A stretch of 64,000 nt of DNA from Hygrophila difformis (lineage: Eukaryota > Streptophyta > Magnoliopsida > Lamiales > Acanthaceae). Of the stretch, positions 34,701 through 45,562 are shown piece after piece. The DNA lies in the NCBI GenBank assembly GCA_030278955.1, contig JAOANR010000001.1:43426890-43490889 (forward strand), given 5' to 3'. Below the pieces are notes generated by a model. That model ran no database searches. It saw only the letters and a program-made list of their open reading frames with translations, and was not told where the DNA came from. The position numbers and the translations under genes are program-made. The stretch's first letter is position 1. The number at the start of each line of letters is the position of its first letter.

Positions 34701-35080
34701 CTTCTCTTCCACAATATTCGCCTTGGTCCCCTTATTTTTCATCTTCTCCTTAAATAGGGTCTCTGTATCTCGTTCGATATAAGTTATAAAGGGTCTCCCC
34801 AACCTTACACATTCCAGTCCTGCGCAAATACATGACGAACTCCGTCAACGTAGCCCACTGAGTAGAATTCATGCAAACATGATGGCGATTGGCGATGTAG
34901 TCGTTGTAGACTTCGGTGGCAGCGATTTGGCTGAATCGGTGGCAGCGCCTCTTGTGCTAGAGAAAAGTACTTTCCAATTCTTCAGAATAGCCTCTAACAA
35001 CTAGGGTCAGGTTTTGGCCGAAAATCTGCATTTGGCTCTTGTGGGACTTGCTCATATATTTGCCCTTTGTCACATTTCCC
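34701..35080 (-). pseudogene. KIN17: KIN17 fragment, N-terminal part (unit 1)
   Basis: On the minus strand the codons give SKSHKSQMQIFGQN, GYSEELESTFL, a TAG, RRCHRFSQIAATEVYNDYIA, NRHHVCMNSTQWATLTEFV and ITYIERDTETLFKEKMKNK. These match the conserved N-terminal half of KIN17, a nuclear DNA/RNA-binding C2H2 zinc-finger protein. No introns remain between these pieces, and there is a stop and a frameshift, so it is a pseudogene, perhaps from processed or captured sequence. The coding breaks off at NIVEEK where X is inserted; the continuation (KQEKEIQ) is found at 35802. Confidence 0.75.
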
Positions 35081-35351
35081 TTCCCCACTTTGAGGGCAAG
35101 TTTGTTTGGTGATAGTGATAGGAGGTGTTCCCTATTGTTTTGCTTGAATTAAAAGGTTAGTAATCTAGATAAATTGGATTTGGGTGATTGTATGTCCATG
35201 ACTTTTTGGCTTTATGCTCATCGTTATTTTTTTTTTTACGTATATTCATATCTCGATTGGAATTGCGCAAGCCAAATTACGCTATGGATATTAGAAGTTC
35301 GTTGCCAAACATCGGCGGTTTTCTCAATTTATTTTCTCATTACCTACCAAA

Positions 35352-35382
35352 TCCCCGTCCATCTGGGCGGGGGTTATACTAG
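35352..35382 (+). mobile_element. Helitron-like 3' terminus in KIN17 unit
   Basis: CCCCGTCC, loop ATCT, GGGCGGGG is followed by GTTATACTAG and a T, the pattern (GC hairpin then CTRR|T) of a Helitron 3' end. The same end is at 61043-61072 with a perfect 8-bp stem. In both places it is followed directly by KIN17 sequence (TTCTTATAATACCC). I cannot find a matching 5' TC terminus with confidence. Confidence 0.45.
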
Positions 35383-35383
35383 T

Positions 35384-35802
35384 TCTTATAATACCCTTTA
35401 TCTGCCAATGCTTTACTCATAACCTTCACAATAATCCCCTCAAACAACCAATAATCTTTCCTATTGATCTTCTCCTTCGCATTATCTTCCTCCTTCATCA
35501 ACTCATCCAACACTGATGCATTCTTTGTTGATGGACTACCTTCCCTTTTCCTCTTCCCACTCTTACCCTCATATTCCCCATCGCCAAACATTATTCTAGA
35601 GCTCTCCAGCATCTCATTCGATTCTCCGGCTTTTTTCGACAATCCTAAGCTCAACTTGATTTTGTTATCACCCATCACATCACTTTTCTCCAGCATTCTT
35701 GATTTAATTTCCCATCTTCTTCACGCTTCTCATCCCAACCCATCATCCGCATCTGCTTGGCTTGCTCAATTTGTCTCTAAATCTCCTTCTCTTGCTTCTT
35801 TT
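35384..35802 (-). pseudogene. KIN17: KIN17 fragment, middle part (unit 2)
   Basis: From 35802 leftward the codons read KQEKEI, TAG, RQIEQAKQMRMM, then, in a shifted frame, VMGDNKIKLSLGLSKKAGES, SPSTKNASVLDELMKEEDN and NRKDYWLFEGIIVKVMSKAL, ending GYYK at the Helitron-like terminus. This is the central region of KIN17 up to the start of its KOW-containing C-terminus. Joined to the part ending at 34701 (after removing one target-site copy) the protein alignment has no gap. Physically, though, the two pieces are in the wrong order for one gene, which points to head-to-tail units. Confidence 0.78.
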
Positions 35803-36038
35803 TGTAACGCCCCAAAAATTCAAACCTAATTTTTGCAATCATTACTGTCATACTAACTATCCTAAACTAGTGACCAGCTAATTTAAAACATTTGGTACAA
35901 GGCTGAGTAAACACCTAAAGTAATTATCTGATTAATTATATTAAATGCAGAAGCAAAAAACAAATAAAACACATAAACATGAATAGCAACTCACATAAAA
36001 CCAAATAATAATCCCAGCAAACTCATCCAGGATGCAAG
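35803..36038 (+). mobile_element. LTR-type insertion X, other end (unit 2), interrupted by element C
   Basis: It starts TGTAACGCCCCAAAAATTC within the KIN17 codons and is cut at 36038 by the C LTR. The homologous sequence in the third unit (61492-61576 and 62486-62709) runs through GATGCAAG/GCTGCAAG without element C, giving the empty site. The five bases GCAAG before C are its likely target duplication. Confidence 0.55.
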
Positions 36039-38611
36039 TGAAACTTTTGACAAATTTCCCACACGAGTATTTTCTAAGAAAATAGAAATAAGAAATAATC
36101 CCGGTTTGATTTATTTAATGAAAATTGATTTATGAAGATGGAGTTGGGATTAGGGATATATTTATAGGTTGTCACGTTTTTATTCACTCGTGTTAAGAAA
36201 CTGTGCCCCGAAAGCGCACGGAGTAAAAAATTGCAGTATTTATAGTAAGTACCGGATCGTTCACTGGATGATGTGCGATAGAAGCAGGGCCCACGTCGTT
36301 TTATAAGATTTTTCACTCGGTTACTCGATTCAAGTTTGTGTTTTAACTAAAAATCTACTTGACATAATTTAAATTAAGCTATGAAAGCAATTAAAGTTAT
36401 TCTAGAAAGCAAGTTAGAACTATTCTAAAAAGTAGATAAATTTAATCTAAAAAAGCAATTAAAATTGTTCTAAGAAAGCGATGAAATTATACTAAGCTAT
36501 CTATCATTAATCTAGGAAAGCAGATTTAAAGTGTGACAGAAGGGACATGAAGAAAAGAATAAAGATTGGACAAGATTCAGATGAAACACAATTAAACTTC
36601 CATTTTAATACACAGATCTTTGTTTGGAATAATCCATCAGTTAGCTAACTCTCATGTTTCCTATACCATGTTCCCTTTAACAGACAGGTACTTACAGTAA
36701 GGATTTGCATGCCTTAAGATAACAAAATCCAAGATACCACAAATATAGAACTGCCCCCACGCAGAGGTATGTCATTTATCTGTGGTGGACAAGCAACACC
36801 CGACAAATCATTTATTGAGATGTCAAGTACTGCTATCATTCCCCCATGTCAAACCCAAAGTTTCTTAAATAAGCCTGAACTATTCCTTAACTATGAGTCC
36901 TAGTAGCAGTTACACTACTCTTAATTCAACCGAGTGTCCTCTAAAGAAAGCATTTAAAAGAAAGCGATAAAGAAAGCATTTAAAATCCTATCACTCGGAG
37001 GTTTTGAAAGAGTGACCCTGGTAGTAAATGATACCAAAGCCCCCAGTCAGAATGACCGGATGTGGATAAAGAATTCCCTAATCTCGGTGAACCGCTCGCA
37101 GTGTTCACTTCCCTTCGGGTGGTTATGAGATACAAACTAATGAAACGAACTAATAAATTAGTTTGTTCCAGATGCACTCACTCAGGATTCAAAAATAGGC
37201 TTTGGCAGAAGAGGATAGCAGTTGAAAGAATACTCAACCCTACCTTAGAAAATAACCAAGGCCCACATGTTGTTCTTCTAGTATTATCTATTACACATCA
37301 TCTGAATCCAAGTGGACTCTGATTCAGTGCAATATTTAATATAAGATTTCCAACATACAGCAATTTTGGAAAATAATTGATTTGAAAACCATTCCCTGAA
37401 CAGGTACTAGACCCTCAATAAGAACACAGACCCTTTCAGTCTAGGTGAGACCTAATCGCTGACTCTTCTTCTAATTTTCCAAAATCAACCCCCAGTCGGA
37501 TATGAATTAGTCATAACTGTGGAATTTATCCCTTACTCAGATCCGGATTTTATAAATGAATTTTTGTTGGAAATTTATTGTGAGACATCTGATTAAAATC
37601 AAGACTCCTGTTTCCAAGGAAGGATCCAAAAATAATATTGACCACAATATAGACATAATAATATCATACATAATTTTATAAGGAAGTGTAAAATTAAATT
37701 AACCCAAAATATAAGGTGGGTTTAGACAGAATGTGAAACACAGAGATGAAATAGCCGGAGATAAGAAGAATTTTGGTTAAAGAGATGACAAAATAATTAG
37801 GGTTAATTGGATTGCAGTTATATGTGGTCCAGTTCCCTAATTATTAAGGTGAGATGATATTTAGATAGTGGAATGCCCTAAATGACAGTTGCCGCCGTCA
37901 TCTTAGACTCCACTATTTGTGAATTTGGATGAAAACCCACGTGTTCTATTACTGCAATAATTATTAGATAACATTGGCATATATCATCTAACATTACTAC
38001 AGCTCCAGATTCGGGTTTGAAATTAAAATAAAGAAAAGAAAACTGTATCCGATTAGGAACTGACTGAGTGGCTAATCGGTATCTCTGTGAGGAGACCTTT
38101 TTGCCGGAGCTTCCGTCAGTCACTAACCAGACCATGCAAAATAACAAATACTGATTAACACACAGAAGATGAGCTAGTCGTATCCCGGAGAGGGACATTT
38201 TTGCCAACATTGGTATGTGAAATTACTCATCACCCGTTTCACACAACACGGAAAAGACAAAATAAATTAAGAAAATATTTTTGTCATCTTGTATGAGAGA
38301 CATTGGTTTCTCATGCAAGGGTATGGGAATTATTCCATAATTACTCTTTATGGTCTAAATAATCTCTCATTCCATAATTAATTAATTAATCACAGTCCAG
38401 ATTATATACTTAGATCATTAGAGTTTAATCTTTGTAGAAGAATCTTTTAATGGAAAATTGAACAAAGTTCTTTATATCAAATTAATCATGGGTTGAGATC
38501 ATTGGATTTCAACCTCAAAATATTAATATAAAGGTTCAATTAATTAATGGGGTGAGATGGAGAATAAAAATTTGGCAAAAAGGTGCCAAGTATGTCGTGA
38601 AACAGAAATTG

Positions 38612-38950
38612 CGTCGTGAACCATGGGTTCATGACGGGAGGATCATGACATGAGAGGTGGGAACTAAGAGAAACTAATTTTTAGAAATTTAGGGTTTCCA
38701 TGTCGCTAGACAAAAAGTGTGTCATGAGACATGATCTCACGACAGGGGTCTCGCGACATGGGGGTTGGGAATCAGAATTTTTGGAAATTAAAAGAGATGA
38801 GGACCCAGTCGTGAGACCATAAATTGTGTCTCGAACCTAGGCTCGCGACATGGGTCTCGCGACAGGTGGAGGTTTAGAATTTTGGGCTTCGTGTCGCTAA
38901 ACAAAAATTTTGTCGCGAGACGTGGTCTCGCGACAGGGGTCTGGCGACAC
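38612..38950 (-). repeat. Palindrome array in LTR C (third motif)
   Basis: The best copy, at 38911-38935, has arms TGTCGCGAGAC and GTCTCGCGACA around GTG. Decayed copies start near 38612, 38720 and 38826, so the phase is 85-108 bp. The layout is that of the LTR A array but with GAGAC replacing GGAAC in both arms. Confidence 0.75.
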
Positions 38951-39009
38951 GAGGCTTTTCTAAAAATTTTCTAAGTGTTTGATCCCCAGTCGTGAGATTC
39001 AAAAGTGTG

Positions 39010-39470
39010 TCGTGAGGGCTACTTCCGGCAGTGATGGGGGCGGCGCGACGCTCGCGGTGGTGGTGGTGGCTCGCTCGCGAAACAACGGCGGTATGGGTTT
39101 TATTCGAGACAGAGGGGTGGCGCTAGTTGGGTTCGAGCGACGGACAGGGTAGAGACGGCAGTGTGCCGGTGGACTCGCGAAAAGGAAGGGGATAGCGGCG
39201 TGCGGCGGAGCTCCGGTGACTGAGGTTGAAGATCTAGGGTGGGTGCTGTGGTGGCCGGAAAAGGTGGTGGCTGCCGGAGAGGGATTGGAGAGGGAAATGG
39301 GGCTTCGGTTGGAGGTGATGGTGGCGGTGTGGGAATGGTGGCTTAGATGCGTCGCCGGAGGGATGGCCGGAAAAGGTTGCCGGCGGCGGTGGCGGCGCCG
39401 GAAGGCAGGGTTAGGGTTAGGGTTTGTGTGGTTGGGGTTTGGGGTGGTATTGGGCCTGGACAATGGTTGG
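39010..39470. other. GC-rich segment within LTR C
   Basis: An abrupt GC-rich block with GGCGGTGGT/CCGGAGAGG-type repeats lies in AT-rich LTR. The minus strand is open for 154 codons (38999-39463), rich in Pro, Ser, Thr and His. It is missing from LTRs A and B. It could be a captured piece of a host gene or a local expansion; I do not recognise a protein. Confidence 0.35.
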
Positions 39471-39833
39471 AGTGGGCTTAGGGGATTTTGGACTGAAACT
39501 ATGATTGGGGTTTACCTGAAAATTAATTAAAATTGATTAGTGGACCAATTATTTTAATTATAGCAAGAAATAGAAATAGAAAAATAAACATAAAAATTAT
39601 AAATATACACATCAAAATATAAAATAATTTAAATAAGTATATTTATTCCACTTGATTATTTGGCTTGAGCTTCGTTTAATGGACCCGTGTTCCACCGAAC
39701 AAATACTACCAAACCATAATTATCAAATGTGGGATTTTTAATAATTTTTATCATGTTTTTGGAATTTTTAACACAAATTTAATAAAATAACAATATTTTT
39801 ATGTTTTTCAATATCAGCTTATTATTAAAAAAA

Positions 39834-41240
39834 ATGGCGACTAGGGTTTTCTCAGCGGCAGCGGCGCCTGCTTCTTCCCCTCCTCATGATCCCGGCAGCA
39901 AGGTGGCGTCTTTCGCACAAGTTGTGGCGGAGGATAAGATGGAGACAGACGCACCCTCGGTGCAACATGTGAGGCGGGATCTTCTCGCAGAAAAGTTGGT
40001 TCGTATGAGCTTCGTAGACGGGAATCCATCCCTCCCTGATTTTGTCATTGACGACGAGTTGGATAAAGAGGCTGCTATGGCATGGGAAGATGCTCTTGTG
40101 ATTAAATTGTTAGGGGCTCACGTGGGATACATGACTCTGAACGATCGCTTGAAGGGCATGTGGAAACCGCAAGGTCTCATGGACTTAATCGACGTAGGGT
40201 TCGGATGCTTTATTGTCAAATTTAAACTTGCTGCTGATCGGGAAAAGGTGGTTTCGGGTGGTCCTTGGATGTTGTTCGACCACTACCTCGCTGTTATGCC
40301 ATGGTCAAGGGAGTTCGACCCAAGTACATCGAAGGTTGATAAAACATTTGTATGGGCTCCCTTAAATCGTCTTCCCATGCACCGCTATCGGGAAGATATC
40401 CTATGGGCGATCGCTTCGGGCATTGGAGAAGTTATCAAATTTGACACGAGTACTGCTGACTTCTCCAAGGGACGCTTTGCGCGAGTTTGTGTCGCTTTGG
40501 ATCTCACAAAACCAGTTACGGGGAAACTGAGGGTTAATGGCAAGTGGATCCCTGTTGCCTACGAAGGTTTACATCTCATATGTACAAAGTGTGGCCGTTA
40601 TGGGCACTTTGAGCGTAACTGCTCCCATGCATGTACCCATGCAAACGATGATGAAGGACAGGGCACGGGAGAGTTTATGGCATCCCAGGAAGGTGACGGA
40701 CAGAATGTGGCTGCGACCAAGGAGGGTGTAAACTTAGTTGATACGCCCACAGAGACTTCTCAGAAGGGGGTGGCCGACGACCAGGTTTATGGAGATTGGA
40801 TGATGGTGGTTCGTCGTCGTAACCGTCCTCGGAAACCTAGAGTTGAAAAGCAGACACAGAGAGAGGAACCGAAGGATAAGTCCACTGATATGAACACAGG
40901 GACGGTTAACTCTAAACTAAAGGAAAAGGAGGTGAACGCAGGGTTAAACTCTCAGCCCCCATATGAAGCGTCTGGCTCTGGGATTGTAAAAGAAGCAACC
41001 CCTGCAAGTTATGAGAATCCTACCAGGACGGATGAATTGGCCTTAGTCCCGGTTAGAAGGGCTCGGGGTAAGCGGCCTATTCAAATTCTGAAAAGACCAC
41101 GCGTGGATGACCAGGAAGATAATTTCTCTCAATCCTCCGAGGATCATATAGGTAATGGACGTTACTCTCCATTACTACTTGATGTTGACTCTAAGGATGA
41201 AGATAACTGGGCGGATGCGGACGATGCGAGCGTTCAATAG
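39834..41240 (+). CDS. LINE ORF1 (DUF4283 and zinc knuckle), copy 1
   Basis: The ATG directly after the A run starts 468 codons (an upstream ATG at 39801 lies in LTR). Residues about 65-230 match the DUF4283 family of plant LINE ORF1 proteins (VIKLLGAHVGYMTLNDRLKG, GFGCFIVKFKLAADREKVVSGGPW). A CCHC zinc knuckle CTKCGRYGHFERNC lies at 250-263, followed by a Lys/Glu/Ser-rich tail. It binds LINE RNA and is needed for retrotransposition. The frame is intact. It differs from copy 2 by only a few residues (for example NRLPMH here, NGLPMH there). Confidence 0.85.
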   Translation: MATRVFSAAAAPASSPPHDPGSKVASFAQVVAEDKMETDAPSVQHVRRDLLAEKLVRMSFVDGNPSLPDFVIDDELDKEAAMAWEDALVIKLLGAHVGYMTLNDRLKGMWKPQGLMDLIDVGFGCFIVKFKLAADREKVVSGGPWMLFDHYLAVMPWSREFDPSTSKVDKTFVWAPLNRLPMHRYREDILWAIASGIGEVIKFDTSTADFSKGRFARVCVALDLTKPVTGKLRVNGKWIPVAYEGLHLICTKCGRYGHFERNCSHACTHANDDEGQGTGEFMASQEGDGQNVAATKEGVNLVDTPTETSQKGVADDQVYGDWMMVVRRRNRPRKPRVEKQTQREEPKDKSTDMNTGTVNSKLKEKEVNAGLNSQPPYEASGSGIVKEATPASYENPTRTDELALVPVRRARGKRPIQILKRPRVDDQEDNFSQSSEDHIGNGRYSPLLLDVDSKDEDNWADADDASVQ

Positions 41241-41275
41241 AGACGACAGGTATCTCTTGCCATTACCCATTTCAT

Positions 41276-44200
41276 ATGGATTTTGCGGACTTTTCCATTA
41301 TTGCTTGGAATGTTTGTGGGTTGATGAGCCGCACGGCTCAACGTTGGATGAGTGATCTTTTGCGAGATCACAGACCGGATATTTTATGTGTTCTTGAGCC
41401 AAGAGGTCAATTTGATCGGTTGCGGGCATACTTTATTAGCAAGGGGTATGTGTCGGTTTTTATCCAAGAAGCTGTGGGAATGGGTGGAGGTCTTTGGATC
41501 TTGCGGTCACTTGCCAGTCCATGCACGGCAACGGTGACCCATATTCATAGTCGCATGATTACGATGGAGCTCCTCCATGGTTCATATAGCTGGTCGCTTA
41601 CCGCTTTATACGCTAATCCCAACTATCAGAGAAGGAAGCTGGATTGGGATGCACTTAAAGACATAGCCAACTCTATTACTATGCCTTGGGTTGTATTGGG
41701 TGATTGGAATGAGATCGCATGTGAGGCTGAGGTTAGTGGTGGTGTCTACTTAGCCGACTGAGCGGCTGAATTAAGGGAGATTTTTGATAGTTGCCATTTA
41801 ATGGATATGAATACTATTGGTCCGGAATTCACTTGGACCAGGATGGCCGGCGCTGGGCGACGTATTAGCAAAAGATTGGACCGAGGGATGGCTAATATTG
41901 CTTGGGAAAATCTTTTTGGGGATGGTCGTATTACTCATCTCCCTCGACTGGGATTTGATCATTGTCCACTTAAGCTCCTATGTAGTAATCCTAATGCGCC
42001 GAGGGCTCCTAGGCCATTTAGGTGGGAGTGTATGTGGAAGGAAAATGCTACGTATAAGGATGTGATCCAGGGCTGTGGTGAGGCCGCGACGGATGGCTTA
42101 CTGCCATTGCTTGATGATATTAGGGATAAGTCTGTGGTCTTTAATAAAGAAGTGTCTGGCAATCTCCGGCTAAGGAAAAGAAAGCTGAAGAACCGCCTTG
42201 CCGGGATAGAAAAACGCTTAGTTCATGTGGATTCGGCTTGGCTTTGGCGGTTGTATGAGGAAGTTCGTGGGGAACTCTCTGATGTTCTCCTGCAAGAAGA
42301 ATTGTCGTGGTTCCAAAAGGCGAGAGATTCTTGGGTTCAAGTGGGTGACAGAAATACAAAATATTTTCATGCCAAGACCAAAGTTCGTAGAAAACGTAAT
42401 AAAATTTATGGCTTGGAAATGGAGGATGGTAGTTGGGTGGAGAATCAAGTTGAATTGCAGGAGCATGCCCTCCAGTACTATACTTCGATGTTCACTGCTC
42501 ATGAATGTGTCAACATAGGCGATGATCTCCCTAGCTTGTCGCCTATATCGGCGGTCCACAAGAACATGCTTGAGGCCGACCTTGCAGCGGAGGAAGTGGA
42601 GTCTGCATTATTTTCGATGCGTTCTTTCGCTGCTCCCGGCCCCGACGGATTCCCTGTGGGTTTTTATAAGGAATATTGGGATTACTTGAGAATTCATCTT
42701 ATTAATCTCGTACAGAATGTGGCTTCTACCCGGACACTGCCGGCTGGGCTAGCTCATGCATTCATGTGCCTATTGCCAAAGGTGGACGTCCCTCGCTCCA
42801 TCAAACAATTCAGACCATTGACGCTCTGTAATGTCGTGTTCAAAGTAGTCACAAAAATATTGGTGAGACGATTGAGGCCTATTCTTTGTGAGATTGTTGG
42901 CCCCCATCAATCGGCATTCCTTCCCGGTAGAGGAACGTCTGACAATGGCATTTTACTTCAAGAGATTGTTGCTTCCCTTGAGAGCCCGCGTTCAGTTGAG
43001 AAGGCCCTGGTGTTAAAAATTGACCTCACTAAAGCCTTTGATATGGTGAGTTGGAGTTTTTTAGAAAATTGCCTAATGGAGCTTGACTTGCCCGACGCTT
43101 GTCGGGACCTCATTATGACATGCGTTACCTCCTCTAGTTTTTCAATATTATGGAATGGTTCGCTCATCGGGAACATCAAAGCGCAACGTGGTATGCGCCA
43201 GGGTGATCCTTTATCGCCATACCTATTTGTTATTGTGATGGAGAAACTTTCTAAGACAATTATTCAAGCAACATCTGATGGCCATTGGAACCCGCTCAGG
43301 TTATGTCACGGTGGACTGGGGATTTCTCACCTTATGTTCGCCGATGACTTGATATTTTGTGCTCACTTGGATGCTAGTAGCATGATTTGCATGGCGGATG
43401 TACTTGCTAGATTTGGAGGAAGGTCTGGGCTCTTCATGAATGCTGGGAAGTCTACTGCTTTCTGCTTGCCTAATGCTTCGCCTGAGGATAGATCCTTGTT
43501 GACGGATCTTCTTGGTGTTGAGGTCACTAATGATCTCGGCTTTTATTTGGGGTTCCCTATTATCCATGGTCGACTTAGGCTCGCCCATTTTGATTATTTG
43601 GTTCGCAAGATTGAGACAAAGCTGAGCTCCTGGTCGGCCTTCCTCTTGAACAAGGCGGGCCGTATAACTCTTGCAAGGTCAGTCTTAAATGCGCTCCCTA
43701 TATATGCCATGCAAGTCCATATGCTTCCTGTGGGTGTTTGTAAAGCTATAGACAAGATTGTGCGTCGATGGATATGGAAAGGTGCTAATGGTCGGGGCTT
43801 ACATCTTATCAATTGGGACGTGGTAACGCGGCCTAGGATGCATGGCGGTTTGGGTATCAAAAAGTGTAGGGAGATGAATCTAGCTTTGCTAGGGAAGTTG
43901 TTATGGCATTTCACTATGTCTGCGAACAATCTCTGGGTTGATGTGATGAGAGAAAAATACAACATAGAGCCTGGATCCCTCCCGAGGACTCATAGTCGCG
44001 GTACTAAGGTGTGGCGAGCTATGGTCAAAGTCGCTACTATTTTCACAAAGGGCTATGGAGTGAGGATTGGTAATGGTCTTAGTCCGTTGTGGTACGTCCC
44101 TTGGTGGGATGGACAGTGCATGTCTCAACGAGTTCCATTTATAGATGTGCACGACCTTCACCTTCGAATCAAGGACATTATTGTGGATGGGAGGTGGCAC

Positions 44201-45339
44201 TTGGATAATATATACTCCTGGCTGCCGATGGAGCTTAAACACGCTATTGAATCCGCGCCTGCCCCTTTCCTGAATCTGGAGGCTGCAGATTTAATGCATT
44301 GGCATGGTGACTCTTCGGGGATATATTATGTTAGCTCTGGTTACAAATGGTTGCTCCGATCTCCTCCCCCGGATTCTAGTTGGGCGTGGGTCTGGAAATG
44401 TTATATCCCAGAAAAGATTGGTGTCTTGCTCTGGTTGCTCAGACATGGCGCCCTGCCGTGTAATCGCCTTCGGTTCCAACGTCGGCTGGCTTCCTGTCCA
44501 TTATGTTCGGTGTGCGGGGAGCATGAAGACGACTGGCACCATGCATTATTTCAGTGTGCATGGGTGGATCAAGTTTGGATGAAGGCTGGGATCATCTTCG
44601 GTTCTTCCCTGCTCAACCTTCACTCCGATGATTGCAAGCACTGGATTGCATGGGCATGGCATACTTGGGGTTCCCGATTTATTGCTATCCTCTGGACTGT
44701 GTGGCGTGAACGGAACAATAGAATTTTCAGAGGCAAGAACTGGACAAGGGACAAGGTGCTGGCACAAGCTGATGTTTTGCATGGGCAACTTATGCGGCGG
44801 GTGGCGCGCGCTGCTGAATCCAAGGCTCCTAGAAAAGTTCGCTGGATTGAGCAAGGCGTGGAGGGAACTGTTTTGCATACTGATGGATGTCTCTTGCGTT
44901 CCAACAAGTCGGGCTTCGGGTCTGTGGTTCGCACGAGTGCTGGTGTTTGGCTAGGGGGTTGCGGTGGCAGTCTAGGCGCACGGCCAATTGTCGAAGTTGA
45001 ACTGCTGGGGCTGTGGTTTGGGCTGCTACTTGCGATGCAGCTTGGTATTATGCTTACTACTTGCTATGTTGATTCTCTTGAAGTTATAAGATTGGTGACA
45101 GGGGTGACGCAACAACATCATGCTCTTGGCCTATGATAAAAGAGGTGTGGAGGTTGCTTCAGAATATGGATGGTTGTGCTCTTCGGCATGTGCTCAGAGA
45201 AGGAAATCAAGTGGCAGATTGGATGGCAAGGAGGGCAGCTGATTCAGAGGACTTCTACACGACGTGGGCTTTCCCTCCGGATGGTCTTATGGCCTTGATT
45301 GATCGTGATGCTAGTGGAGTTCCGTTTTTGCATAGTTAG
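41276..45339 (+). pseudogene. LINE ORF2 (endonuclease, RT, RNase H), copy 1, two lesions
   Basis: The endonuclease/exonuclease/phosphatase fold starts IIAWNVCGLMSR and reaches VVLGDWNE. TGA at 41759-41761 (codon 162, probably from CGA) cuts it. The frame then resumes through FTWTRMAGAGRRISKRLDRG to the RT (PGPDGFPVGFYKEYW, LTKAFDMVSWSFLE, GMRQGDPLSPYLF, catalytic FADD at about 688-691) and the zf-RVT tail (CPLCSVCGEHEDDWHHALF). RNase H follows (VLHTDGCLLRSNKSGFGSV, VEVELLGLWFGLLLAMQLG). A one-base frame change near 45125-45133 displaces the last RNase H block (REGNQVADWMARRAADSEDF, to 45339). Both lesions are also in copy 2, so they predate the duplication. Confidence 0.87.
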
Positions 45340-45551
45340 TTTGTTGATTTCCTTTATTTTTCTCTTTTTTCGCTCGCCTTTTTAGGTTGTTTCACCAAAA
45401 AAAAATATCAGCTTATTATTTATACAAACTTCAAAATATCTGTCAAATTCAACTGCTTTTTTATTTAAATGAGATCGGAATGCGATCAAATGCCCATGTT
45501 TAGACACAGAAATAGATTGAAAATAATGGTCAATTTTGGCCATTATCAACA

Positions 45552-45562
45552 TCCTCACATTT
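45552..45562 (-). other. Polypurine tract of element C
   Basis: On the minus strand AAATGTGAGGA directly precedes TGTTGATAATGG of the 3' LTR, as in B. A second copy arose by the duplication (about 54246-54256). Confidence 0.7.

Larger units (their letters stand above)
39827..45403 (+). mobile_element. LINE (copy 1), near full length, in LTR C
   Basis: It is flanked by the 17-bp target duplication AATATCAGCTTATTATT (39810-39826 and 45404-45420) and ends in a short A run. The LTR A sequence at 8905-8925 (ACACCAGCTTATTATTTTT) shows the unoccupied form of the site. It has two ORFs on the plus strand. There is no 5' UTR before ORF1, so it may be slightly 5'-truncated. Confidence 0.88.
36039..45551 (-). 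repeat. Element C 3' LTR, split by LINE
   Basis: It begins TGAAACTTTTGACAAATTTCCC and ends CCATTATCAACA before the PPT. Without the LINE it is about 3.9 kb. It holds the gaaagc array (36380-36530), a palindrome array of its own type (38612-38950) and a GC-rich segment absent from A and B (39010-39470). The reading frame at 37062-37322 is a conserved antisense stretch of LTR (compare 5741-6016 in A), not a gene. Confidence 0.8.

Noticed and set aside
35384..35400. Helitron 5' end TCTTATAATACC right after the CTAG terminus
   Set aside because: These bases are KIN17 coding sequence (GYYK on the minus strand), so they are not evidence for a Helitron start.
35464..35829. 121-codon plus-strand frame, repeated at 61153-61557
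   Set aside because: It is the antisense shadow of the KIN17 fragment, which is read on the minus strand.
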